A DNA stretch of 5,287 nt from an uncultured Lachnospiraceae bacterium. Lineage in GTDB: Bacteria > Bacillota > Clostridia > Lachnospirales > Lachnospiraceae. Position numbers and translations under genes: made by a program. The notes under the pieces were generated by a model. It was not told the DNA's origin and did no database searches. It worked only from the letters and a program-made list of their open reading frames with translations. Of the stretch, positions 1 through 5,287 are shown piece by piece. Where the stretch lies: NCBI GenBank assembly GCA_902803015.1, contig CADCOL010000003.1:1-5287 (forward strand), read 5' to 3'. Within the stretch, counting starts at the first letter, position 1, and each line of letters opens with the position of its first letter.

Positions 1-437
1 AAACCGTTTCCGGTTTTGATTTTACCGGTATAAGAAGTCGCTTCTTTCTTAATCTTGCCCCACTGCGATTTCGCAACGATTGCATAGATAATACCTAAAA
101 TACCGTTGAAACCGCCAATGAACCATCCGTAAACGGGAAATGCGGTAAACAGAGCGATGACACCGCTGATGCAGGCAAAGATACCGAATACCAGTCCCAC
201 GATTTCTCTTCCGGGGAATACCACTTCCTTCTTCGGTGCTGCCTGGTAAGCCGGGGCCTGAACATTAACATTTACCTGAGGCTGAGGCTGTGCATATACC
301 GGCTGCGCGTAAACGGGTTGTGCATATACCGGCTGTGCGGGCTGTGCATACACGGGCTGTGCAGGCTGTACGGGCTGCGCGTTATTCAGCGGCTGTCCGG
401 TCACAGGATCAAAATTCATGCCGTTATTTCCATCCAT
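1..437 (-). CDS. Small two-helix membrane protein with Gln/Pro-rich N-terminal tail (partial, 3' end outside window)
   Basis: Reading from ATG at 437 gives 145 uninterrupted codons to the window edge; the C-terminus is missing. Residues 1-19 include NFDPVTGQP, a phrase I associate with clostridial proteins that have low-complexity leader tails. Residues 20-54 are a Gln/Pro/Ala/Tyr repeat built on VYAQP. A short linker (55-70) ends in KK, and two hydrophobic stretches follow at about 79-100 and 102-122, rich in Gly, Ile, Val and Phe and joined by a tight turn. A Lys-rich segment (123-141) comes after. The likely layout is a cytoplasmic disordered tail, a helical hairpin in the membrane and a basic cytoplasmic end. 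AAAGGAGG eight bases upstream supports this ATG over Met7. It probably has its own promoter after galE. I do not recognise the family; it vaguely resembles DUF4190-like small membrane proteins. No function is assigned. Confidence 0.85.
   Translation of the reverse strand, partial: MDGNNGMNFDPVTGQPLNNAQPVQPAQPVYAQPAQPVYAQPVYAQPVYAQPQPQVNVNVQAPAYQAAPKKEVVFPGREIVGLVFGIFACISGVIALFTAFPVYGWFIGGFNGILGIIYAIVAKSQWGKIKKEATSYTGKIKTGNG
285..353 (-). repeat. 15-bp in-frame tandem repeat coding VYAQP
   Basis: Residues 29-51 of the membrane protein read VYAQP, AQP, then VYAQP three times in a row. At DNA level this is a 15-base unit close to GTATATGCACAGCCG, with synonymous differences between copies and one 9-base partial copy. 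Imperfect AQPV-type copies continue on the N-terminal side to about base 380, and a QPQPQ run continues to about 276. Such repeats can change copy number by slippage without breaking the frame. The tail is probably disordered. Confidence 0.8.
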
Positions 438-495
438 AATTATTTCCTCCTTTGTACACTGCAAAAGACTTATCCCAATTCATTAAGTCACGCTA

Positions 496-524
496 ATATT
501 ATCATTCCGTACGGGAAATGTCAA
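496..524 (-). promoter_or_regulatory. Candidate sigma-A promoter for the small membrane protein gene
   Basis: On the minus strand there is a perfect -35 TTGACA (bases 519-524), a 17-base spacer and a -10 of TAATAT (496-501; four of six consensus positions). A TGA just before the -10 gives an extended TGn motif. The predicted transcript starts near base 489, leaving an untranslated leader of about 50 bases before the ATG at 437. The TGA inside TTGACA is also the stop codon of galE. This would let the downstream gene be expressed apart from the galE operon. The -10 is imperfect, so this is a prediction. Confidence 0.5.
503..520 (-). promoter_or_regulatory. Inverted repeat in the promoter spacer, possible operator
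   Basis: The minus strand reads CATTTCCCGTACGGAATG directly after the galE stop. Arms CATTTCC and GGAATG pair with one bulged T around CGTAC, and the core CCGTACGG (507-514) is a perfect palindrome. It fills the spacer between the predicted -35 and -10, a usual place for a repressor site. It could also be a weak RNA hairpin ending the galE message, but no U tract follows. The binding protein is unknown. Confidence 0.3.
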
Positions 525-1528
525 AATTTACCTGTTTCCTTACAGATGAATCTCCAGGAATCCTTGCACATTCTCTCCAAATCATATTCCGCCGCCCAGC
601 CGAGCTCTTCTTTGGCTTTCTTCGGGTCCGCATAGCACTGTGCCACATCGCCCGGTCGTCTCGGTTTGATGGAGTAAGGCACCTTCACGCCGTTGGCTGC
701 TTCAAATGCCTTTACGATGTCCAGAACGGAGTATCCGTTTCCGGTTCCGAGATTGTAAATGTTTACACCCGTCGAATCCTTTACTTTCGAAAGCGCCGCC
801 ACATGGCCCTTTGCAAGGTCGGTCACATGGATATAATCGCGCACACCGGTTCCGTCCGGCGTATCGTAATCATTTCCGAAAACACCCAGCTCCGGCAGTT
901 TTCCTACCGCAACCTGCATGATGTACGGCATTAAATTATTGGGAATTCCGTTCGGAGACTCTCCGATTAATCCGCTTTCATGCGCTCCGATCGGGTTAAA
1001 ATAGCGAAGCAGCACGACACTCCATTCCGGATCCGATACCGTAAGATCCGTCAGAATCTCTTCGAGCATCAGCTTGGTTCTGCCGTAAGGATTCGTTGCG
1101 GAAAGCGGAAAATCCTCGGTAATGGGCACCGTCTTCGGAACACCGTACACGGTTGCGGAAGAAGAAAAGATGATTCGCTTACAACCGTATTCCCGCATCA
1201 TGTCACAAAGATTGAATGTGCCTCCCAGGTTATTCTCATAATACTCGAGCGGCTTTGCCACGGACTCGCCGACAGCTTTTAAACCCGCAAAATGGATTAC
1301 CGCGTCAAAGGTGTTCTCCTCAAAAATCGGACGCAGCTCTTCCTTTACGGTCATGTCCGCTTTGTAGAATTTCGGGCGTACCCCTGTAATCTCTTTGATT
1401 TTATCCAATGCTTCTTCTTTGGAATTATAAAGGTTATCGAAGATAACCACTTCATGTCCGGCCTCAATCAGTTCCACACAGGTATGGGAGCCGATATATC
1501 CGGTTCCTCCGCTGACAAGAATTCTCAT
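521..1528 (-). CDS. galE: UDP-glucose 4-epimerase GalE
   Basis: Cytoplasmic NAD-dependent enzyme interconverting UDP-glucose and UDP-galactose (Leloir pathway and supply of surface sugars). At 335 residues it is the normal length for the family. Visible landmarks of the extended short-chain dehydrogenase fold are the GGTGYIG dinucleotide loop (7-13), Asp31 at the end of beta-2 for the NAD ribose, SSSATVYG (122-129) with catalytic Ser124, and YGRTK (148-152) with catalytic Tyr148 and Lys152. RYFNPIGAH (175-183) and RRPGD (290-294) contact the UDP-sugar. Cys298 stands where E. coli GalE has Tyr299 and human GALE has Cys307; a small residue there is known to admit N-acetylated sugars, so UDP-GlcNAc/UDP-GalNAc activity is also plausible. 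AAAGGAGG lies seven bases before the ATG. The gene follows the cellulase by 34 bases with no terminator and is probably the last gene of the operon. Confidence 0.96.
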   Translation of the reverse strand: MRILVSGGTGYIGSHTCVELIEAGHEVVIFDNLYNSKEEALDKIKEITGVRPKFYKADMTVKEELRPIFEENTFDAVIHFAGLKAVGESVAKPLEYYENNLGGTFNLCDMMREYGCKRIIFSSSATVYGVPKTVPITEDFPLSATNPYGRTKLMLEEILTDLTVSDPEWSVVLLRYFNPIGAHESGLIGESPNGIPNNLMPYIMQVAVGKLPELGVFGNDYDTPDGTGVRDYIHVTDLAKGHVAALSKVKDSTGVNIYNLGTGNGYSVLDIVKAFEAANGVKVPYSIKPRRPGDVAQCYADPKKAKEELGWAAEYDLERMCKDSWRFICKETGKF

Positions 1529-1535
1529 GCTTTTG

Positions 1536-1543
1536 CCTCCTTT
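1536..1543 (-). promoter_or_regulatory. Ribosome binding site of galE
   Basis: AAAGGAGG on the minus strand, seven bases before the galE ATG, is near-perfect. The 34-base gap between the cellulase stop and galE holds little else: I see no hairpin or separate promoter, so galE is probably read through from the cellulase gene. Confidence 0.75.
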
Positions 1544-1562
1544 TATGTATTCGAATTTCGTG

Positions 1563-3152
1563 TTATTTTACGCTGACGCTGACTTTTCCGGGTGTGCCGT
1601 TTGCCTTGACAATCAGCCCCACATCCGAAAGTGTTCCGTTTGCCGCAATACTTTTATTGTATTCCTCCGGTGTAATCGTGATTACGTTTCCGGAAACGCT
1701 TCCCTTGCCACCCCAGATCTGCTGGATTTCGGCACCGCATCCCAAATCGAGTGTTACGGTCCAGCTTCCGACCGCTGCGGATCCGTTGTTCGTAATCTTA
1801 ATGCTGTACTGGATACAGGTGGCACTGCCGTCCTTCCAGGAATTGGATTCTTCCACGGAAACCTTTAAATCTCCGTTTTGTCCTGCTGCCGCTTCCTTTC
1901 CCTGACCGCCGGGATCCTTTGCAGGTTCCTGTCCGTCCTCTGCTTTGCCGCCGCCCACAGGCGCCTTGCCTTTTGCAAGTCCGGACCCCTGGTCCGAATG
2001 TGTGTCATATACTCCGACCAGCCATTTGCCGGACTGGGAAAGTTCTTCATAGGTCCATCCGGAAGTCTTCTGACATCCCGAGGAAATCAGGGAAGAAGAT
2101 TCCGCCTTATTGGATAAGTTCCATGCAACCATTCCGATTCCGTACTGATCAAGGAGCTTAATCCATTTATTTGCTTCGTCGATATTGTTGTTTCCGTTTC
2201 CGGACGCATCGCAGATGCTGAATTCGGAAATCAGTACCGCATATCCCGCATCCTCGGCTTTCTTTACTTTGTTTCGGATATCGTCCTTATGCGTATCGGC
2301 ATAAAAGTGCACGGCATAGACAATGTTCTCCTGCCCCTTAATCGGATTGCCGATTGCGACATCCACATCCTGGGACCAGTTCGGCGTTCCGACGATAATG
2401 ATGGCATCCGGGTCGTTCGCACGAATTAAGGGAATCATCTCGTCGGCATATTTTTTTACCTGTTCCCAGGTGGTTCCGCCGTTCGGCTCGTTGCAGATTT
2501 CATAAAGGACATTATTGTAATCCGCATACTTCTTTGACATCTCGCCGAAGAAGGCCTTTGCTTCATCCTTGTATACATTGGGATCCAGATCGTGCAGGAT
2601 ATGCCAGTCGATAATCGCATACATACCGGCCTTCGTTGCATACTCGACACCGTCGGTCACCAGTTTTTTCAGTTTCGCCTTATCCCCGCCGGTGCAGTAC
2701 CCTTCGCCTTCTGCCGTATACATGGCAAGACGTATGGTATTGGCACCGAAATCATCTCTTAATGAGTATAATGCATCCTGATTTACATACTGCGGAAACC
2801 ATCCGAGTCCGTGCGTGGAAACACCGCAAATCTGAAAATTCTTTCCGGACGCATCCACGATTTGGTTTCCTTTGACGGAAAGCTGTCCGTGAATTTCCAC
2901 CGGAGTTTTGTCGTCCGCTTTTACCTCTTCCGAAACCGGTTCGGACTTCTCCTCCGATGCTTTTTCGCTTTTCTTCTCCGATTCCGGGGTTTCAGACTCT
3001 TTTTCGGACTCCGCTTCGGATACGATTTCGGAAGATCCCCCTTCCGAAGATCCTGCTGCCCCGCCGCAGGAAGAACATCCCGTAGCGGTAAAAAGCAGCG
3101 AAACAATCAGTGTCCCCGTCAGAATTCTGTGAATCCATTTGTTTCGACTCAT
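1563..3152 (-). CDS. Lipoprotein GH5 endoglucanase (cellulase) with C-terminal CBM2-like domain
   Basis: Predicted surface enzyme cutting internal beta-1,4 links in cellulose or related beta-glucans. Residues 1-25 are a lipoprotein signal peptide (basic start, hydrophobic core) ending in lipobox-like ATGC, so Cys26 would carry the lipid. A Ser/Glu-rich stalk spans about 33-80. The GH5 barrel covers about 85-385 and looks closest to subfamily 2. It shows THGLGW (113-118), Arg141, DWH (182-184), acid/base Glu222 in YEICNEP, HFY (282-284), nucleophile Glu310 in ISEF and AWNLSNK (343-349). A Gly/Lys/Pro linker (about 388-428) leads to a domain of about 100 residues resembling CBM2, with ITNNGS (453-458), Trp439, Trp464 and Trp480; Tyr498 may take the place of another binding aromatic. 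Its ATG overlaps the plsY stop (ATGA), indicating translational coupling. Exact substrate (cellulose, lichenan or mannan) cannot be read from sequence. Confidence 0.93.
   Translation of the reverse strand: MSRNKWIHRILTGTLIVSLLFTATGCSSCGGAAGSSEGGSSEIVSEAESEKESETPESEKKSEKASEEKSEPVSEEVKADDKTPVEIHGQLSVKGNQIVDASGKNFQICGVSTHGLGWFPQYVNQDALYSLRDDFGANTIRLAMYTAEGEGYCTGGDKAKLKKLVTDGVEYATKAGMYAIIDWHILHDLDPNVYKDEAKAFFGEMSKKYADYNNVLYEICNEPNGGTTWEQVKKYADEMIPLIRANDPDAIIIVGTPNWSQDVDVAIGNPIKGQENIVYAVHFYADTHKDDIRNKVKKAEDAGYAVLISEFSICDASGNGNNNIDEANKWIKLLDQYGIGMVAWNLSNKAESSSLISSGCQKTSGWTYEELSQSGKWLVGVYDTHSDQGSGLAKGKAPVGGGKAEDGQEPAKDPGGQGKEAAAGQNGDLKVSVEESNSWKDGSATCIQYSIKITNNGSAAVGSWTVTLDLGCGAEIQQIWGGKGSVSGNVITITPEEYNKSIAANGTLSDVGLIVKANGTPGKVSVSVK
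2913..3054 (-). repeat. Ser/Glu-rich low-complexity stalk of the lipoprotein
   Basis: Residues 33-80 of the cellulase are mostly Ser, Glu and Lys in irregular SEKE/ESEK/EEKS-like units between the lipidated Cys26 and the catalytic barrel. At DNA level this gives purine-rich runs on the coding strand and long open frames on the opposite strand. It probably acts as a flexible, charged spacer that holds the enzyme away from the membrane across the wall. The limits are approximate. Confidence 0.6.
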
Positions 3153-3165
3153 ACCTGTTCCTCTT
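3149..3165 (-). promoter_or_regulatory. Overlapping stop/start and internal ribosome binding site joining plsY to the cellulase
   Basis: The minus strand reads AAGAGGAACAGGTATGA: the last plsY codons contain AAGAGG, seven bases before the cellulase ATG, and the plsY TGA shares bases with that ATG. This ATGA arrangement usually means that ribosomes finishing the first gene start the second, so the two proteins should be made in linked amounts. Confidence 0.8.
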
Positions 3166-3829
3166 TTTTATTGTCCAGTGCGTTTAATTCTTCCACCTGT
3201 TTGCTCGCCTTTTCCCGATGGCCTTTGCCGAAGAGAACGCGAACCTTTCCTTCGGTACCGTCCTTAATACGAACAATATTTTTCCGGTGTTTTACGATAA
3301 TCACGATACTTGCAACCGTCATAACCAATGCCGACGGAAGGCTTCCGGTATGGAAATACACGAATACCGGGAATGCAATCACCGTGGTAAACGTTCCGAC
3401 AACTATATAGTTTGTAATCAGCGCCACCGCGATAATAATCACCGCAAGCACAACGGCTATCGGAAAATGAAGCCCCGCAATGACTCCGATATAAGTAGCA
3501 AACCCTTTTCCGCCCTTGAATTTTAAGTAAAACGGAAAAATATGGCCGAGCACCGCACATGTTGCCGCAAGATAAGCAATGGCCGGAAGTTCCGGTGCAA
3601 GAAATCTCGTAAGCAGTACGGCAGCCGCACCCTTTGCAATATCAAGCGCACCGATTAAGACCCCGAAACGCCACCCCAAAACCATGGTGGCATTCGATGC
3701 GCCAAGATTCTTCGAACCGGTTTTTTTAATATCAATGCCTTTGGCCCGTCCGATAAAATAGGACGGGGACAGGCTGCCGATTGCATATGCACAGATTGCA
3801 ACAATCAGGTACGGAAGTACTTTTTCCAT
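3149..3829 (-). CDS. plsY: Acyl-phosphate:glycerol-3-phosphate acyltransferase, PlsY family
   Basis: Integral membrane enzyme that, in the known family, moves a fatty acyl group from acyl-phosphate (made by PlsX) to the sn-1 position of glycerol-3-phosphate, the first step of phospholipid synthesis. Its 226 residues form several hydrophobic helices. Family motifs appear in order: motif 1 at 38-46 (GSKNLGASN), motif 2 GHIFPF (95-100) with FKGGKG (104-109), and motif 3 around KHRKNIVR (180-187) with Glu193. Motif 1 differs from the usual GSGNxGATN: Lys40 replaces Gly and Ser45 replaces Thr. A charged tail (about 204-226) makes it somewhat longer than typical members of about 200 residues. AAGGAG lies six bases before the ATG, and an in-frame TGA further upstream with no other ATG fixes this start. 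It follows paaK by 42 bases and overlaps the cellulase start by four. It may be a PlsY paralogue rather than the housekeeping copy. Confidence 0.9.
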   Translation of the reverse strand: MEKVLPYLIVAICAYAIGSLSPSYFIGRAKGIDIKKTGSKNLGASNATMVLGWRFGVLIGALDIAKGAAAVLLTRFLAPELPAIAYLAATCAVLGHIFPFYLKFKGGKGFATYIGVIAGLHFPIAVVLAVIIIAVALITNYIVVGTFTTVIAFPVFVYFHTGSLPSALVMTVASIVIIVKHRKNIVRIKDGTEGKVRVLFGKGHREKASKQVEELNALDNKKEEQV

Positions 3830-3871
3830 TTCAGGCTCCTTAGACGGCTCCGATACTCTTCAAAATTTCGT

Positions 3872-5110
3872 TTAGCTTCGATAATCCGTAACACGTTTCG
3901 TCTTCTTCTCGCTTCTCGGCAGGGTTCCGACCGGAACAATCGTTACTCTCGGTGTTGCACCGACATAGGTCTTAAATACATAGGCAATTTTCTTTGCCAT
4001 CTCTTCGAAGCTGACTCTTCCTTCCCCTTCCACGGTAAGTAAGAAGACATCGCAGTTATTGTCGTCATCATGCGCTAAGGTAACACGGTATTCGCTGGTT
4101 GCGCCGTCCACCTTTGCAAGCATTTCTTCCACCTGGCTCGGGAACATGTTTACGCCGTGAATCTTGAACATGTCATCGCTTCTGCCCTTGATGACATCAA
4201 GTCTGGGATACTTGCATCCGCATTTGCATTCACCCGGAACAATGCGGGAAATATCATGTGTACGGAAACGAAGCAACGGAGCGCCTTCCTTTACCAGCGT
4301 CGTAATAACGATTTCTCCTTCTTCGCCGTCCGGAACATTCTCTCCGGTTACGGGGTCAATGATTTCGATATAGAGATAATCATCGAAGCAGTGCATTGCA
4401 CGCTCGCCCGGACAGTTGATTCCGATACCCGGTCCGTAAATCTCGGTCAGTCCGTAAATATCATAAAGATCGATACCGAGGCCGTTATGGATGGTCTCAC
4501 GCATCTTGTCGCTCCAGCGTTCGGAACCGATGACACCCTTGGTTAAGTGAATCTGGTCACGGATGCCTCGCTTATTGATTTCCTCGGAGAGCAGAAGTGC
4601 ATAGGAAGAAGTCGCGCAGAGTACGGTGGATTTTAAATCAATCATCATCTGAATCTGCTTCTCGGTATTGCCGGGTCCCATCGGAACTGCCATGGCGCCG
4701 AGACGCTCGCATCCTGCCTGAAAACCGATGCCGGCTGTCCAGAGTCCGTATCCCGGTGTAATGTGGATGCGGTCCTTATTGGTAATGCCTGCCATGCGGT
4801 AGCAACGCTCAAACATAATGGCCCAGTCTGCCACGTCCTTTTTGGTATAGGGGATGATTACGGGCTTTCCGGTCGTACCGGAAGAAGAATGAATACGAAC
4901 CACCTCTTCATCGGGAACCGCCTGAATTCCCAAAGGATATGCGTTTCGTAAATCCTCTTTGGAAGAGAACGGAAGTTTATAAAAATCTTCCTCGGAGGCA
5001 ATCTCCGTGATTCCCATCTCGCGGTACATTTTTCCGTAATAGCTGTCTCCCGCCACAAGACGTTTTACCTGTTTGTCGACTAATGCAAGCTGTTCTTTAC
5101 TCGGTTTCAT
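3872..5110 (-). CDS. paaK: Phenylacetate-CoA ligase family enzyme (PaaK-like, ANL adenylate-forming)
   Basis: Cytoplasmic enzyme expected to activate phenylacetate or a related aryl acid with ATP to an acyl-adenylate, then a CoA thioester. Motifs of the adenylate-forming superfamily appear in order: P-loop SSSGTTGKP (75-83), YGLW (121-124), GSERWS (195-200), YGLTEIYGPG (219-228), RFRTHD (281-286) with Asp286 for the ribose, and the hinge GRSDDMFKIHGVNMFP (309-324). LPRSEKK (397-403) carries the likely catalytic Lys403. CKCGC (295-299) sits where relatives have a CxCG metal-site-like loop. At 412 residues it is about 20 shorter than classical PaaK, and the missing part is the first N-terminal helix. 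An in-frame TAA two codons before the ATG shows this is not a mis-called start. AAGGAG lies eight bases upstream, inside the previous gene. In anaerobes such ligases often work with 2-oxoacid:ferredoxin oxidoreductases in aromatic amino acid breakdown, but none is visible here, so the true substrate is open. Confidence 0.93.
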   Translation of the reverse strand: MKPSKEQLALVDKQVKRLVAGDSYYGKMYREMGITEIASEEDFYKLPFSSKEDLRNAYPLGIQAVPDEEVVRIHSSSGTTGKPVIIPYTKKDVADWAIMFERCYRMAGITNKDRIHITPGYGLWTAGIGFQAGCERLGAMAVPMGPGNTEKQIQMMIDLKSTVLCATSSYALLLSEEINKRGIRDQIHLTKGVIGSERWSDKMRETIHNGLGIDLYDIYGLTEIYGPGIGINCPGERAMHCFDDYLYIEIIDPVTGENVPDGEEGEIVITTLVKEGAPLLRFRTHDISRIVPGECKCGCKYPRLDVIKGRSDDMFKIHGVNMFPSQVEEMLAKVDGATSEYRVTLAHDDDNNCDVFLLTVEGEGRVSFEEMAKKIAYVFKTYVGATPRVTIVPVGTLPRSEKKTKRVTDYRS

Positions 5111-5113
5111 GAT

Positions 5114-5287
5114 TTATTCTCCTTTTTCCGCTATGGCTTTCTGCCGCTTCCTTTCGATTTCCTCTTTTACCGCAAGGAAATGCTTCTCCTCCTCATCGGT
5201 CATGCCGCGGCGGTTCATTTCGTGAACCTCCGTTTCGATGCACAATTCCGGATTCGCATTTCTTGCTTTCAAACCTTCCTCCATTCC
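5114..5287 (-). CDS. C-terminal fragment of an unrecognised charged protein (5' end outside window)
   Basis: Fifty-seven codons are open from the window edge to TAA at 5114-5116. The segment contains NPELCIETEVHEMNRRGMT (12-30), then a strongly charged helical tail rich in Glu, Lys and Arg (about 31-57), which may form a coiled or amphipathic helix. I do not recognise the family. An ATG occurs at the second codon (5284), so a complete 56-residue protein is formally possible, but no upstream sequence is available to test this and a C-terminal end of a longer protein is more likely. Its stop is three bases from the paaK start, in the same frame, and its last codons hold the paaK ribosome binding site, so the two are almost certainly co-transcribed. 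Its identity would be the best clue to the role of paaK. Confidence 0.65.
   Translation of the reverse strand, partial: GMEEGLKARNANPELCIETEVHEMNRRGMTDEEEKHFLAVKEEIERKRQKAIAEKGE
5119..5124 (-). promoter_or_regulatory. Ribosome binding site of paaK inside the upstream gene
   Basis: AAGGAG on the minus strand lies eight bases before the paaK ATG and is formed by the codons for the final Glu-Lys-Gly-Glu of the preceding gene. With only three bases between stop and start, ribosomes from the upstream gene can re-start here. It confirms the paaK start at 5110. Confidence 0.75.

Noticed and set aside
503..520. Rho-independent terminator after galE
   Set aside because: The hairpin is short with a bulge and is followed by ATAATATTAG rather than a run of T on the transcript strand. 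It is better explained as a promoter-spacer inverted repeat.
518..934. 138-codon plus-strand open frame opposite the galE 3' half
   Set aside because: galE is certain on the other strand, and this frame has no family features and no good ribosome binding site. It is a shadow frame.
1544..1562. TTCGAA-centred palindrome between the cellulase and galE
   Set aside because: Only six bases perfect, no promoter boxes around it; expected by chance.
2811..3410. 199-codon plus-strand open frame rich in Arg, Phe and Leu
   Set aside because: It lies opposite the Ser/Glu stalk and the plsY end; its Phe/Leu/Arg composition is what the reverse of TCx/GAx-type codons gives. No ribosome binding site or recognisable domain.
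3834..3851. Direct repeat GGAGCC (two copies 12 bases apart) between paaK and plsY
   Set aside because: Only six bases each, and one copy is part of the plsY ribosome binding site. Chance is likely; it forms no hairpin and no terminator is visible in this gap.
4157..4546. 129-codon plus-strand open frame opposite paaK
   Set aside because: Fully inside a well-supported paaK with conserved motifs across the same bases. No start signals.
1..5287. CRISPR, transposon, phage, tRNA or rRNA signals
   Set aside because: I found no spaced repeats, terminal inverted repeats, transposase or integrase motifs, and no cloverleaf or rRNA-like stretches. Nearly every base is in a protein gene.

Overview
The window reads as a piece of a Gram-positive anaerobe chromosome, most likely a clostridium of the Lachnospiraceae type. 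This is an inference from several signs: strong AAGGAG/GGAGG Shine-Dalgarno sequences before every start, roughly half G+C by eye, a lipoprotein cellulase, and clostridial-looking versions of PaaK and PlsY. The genus cannot be fixed from the sequence alone.

All six genes run on the minus strand, so transcription goes from high to low coordinates. In that order they are: the C-terminal end of an unrecognised charged protein (5114 to the window edge); a phenylacetate-CoA ligase family enzyme, paaK (3872-5110); a glycerol-3-phosphate acyltransferase of the PlsY family (3149-3829); a surface lipoprotein GH5 cellulase with a C-terminal CBM2-like domain (1563-3152); galE, UDP-glucose 4-epimerase (521-1528); and the N-terminal part of a small two-helix membrane protein with a Gln/Pro repeat tail (1-437).

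The first five genes look like one transcription unit. Gaps are 3, 42, -4 and 34 bases, there is no terminator between them, and two starts are tied to the gene before: plsY and the cellulase overlap as ATGA, and the paaK ribosome binding site lies inside the previous gene. The last gene probably has its own promoter, whose -35 box contains the galE stop codon and whose spacer holds an inverted repeat.

Functionally the run is mixed: acyl/aryl-CoA formation, first-step phospholipid acylation, extracellular beta-glucan cleavage and nucleotide-sugar epimerisation. PlsY and GalE are envelope functions and the cellulase is predicted to be lipid-anchored at the surface, so a loose cell-envelope theme is possible but not shown. 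There is no CRISPR, transposon, tRNA, rRNA or phage signal. I see no clear evidence of a new multi-gene system. The best second looks are the Cys gate residue in GalE, the non-canonical PlsY motif, the PlsY-cellulase coupling, and the promoter/operator-like site after galE.
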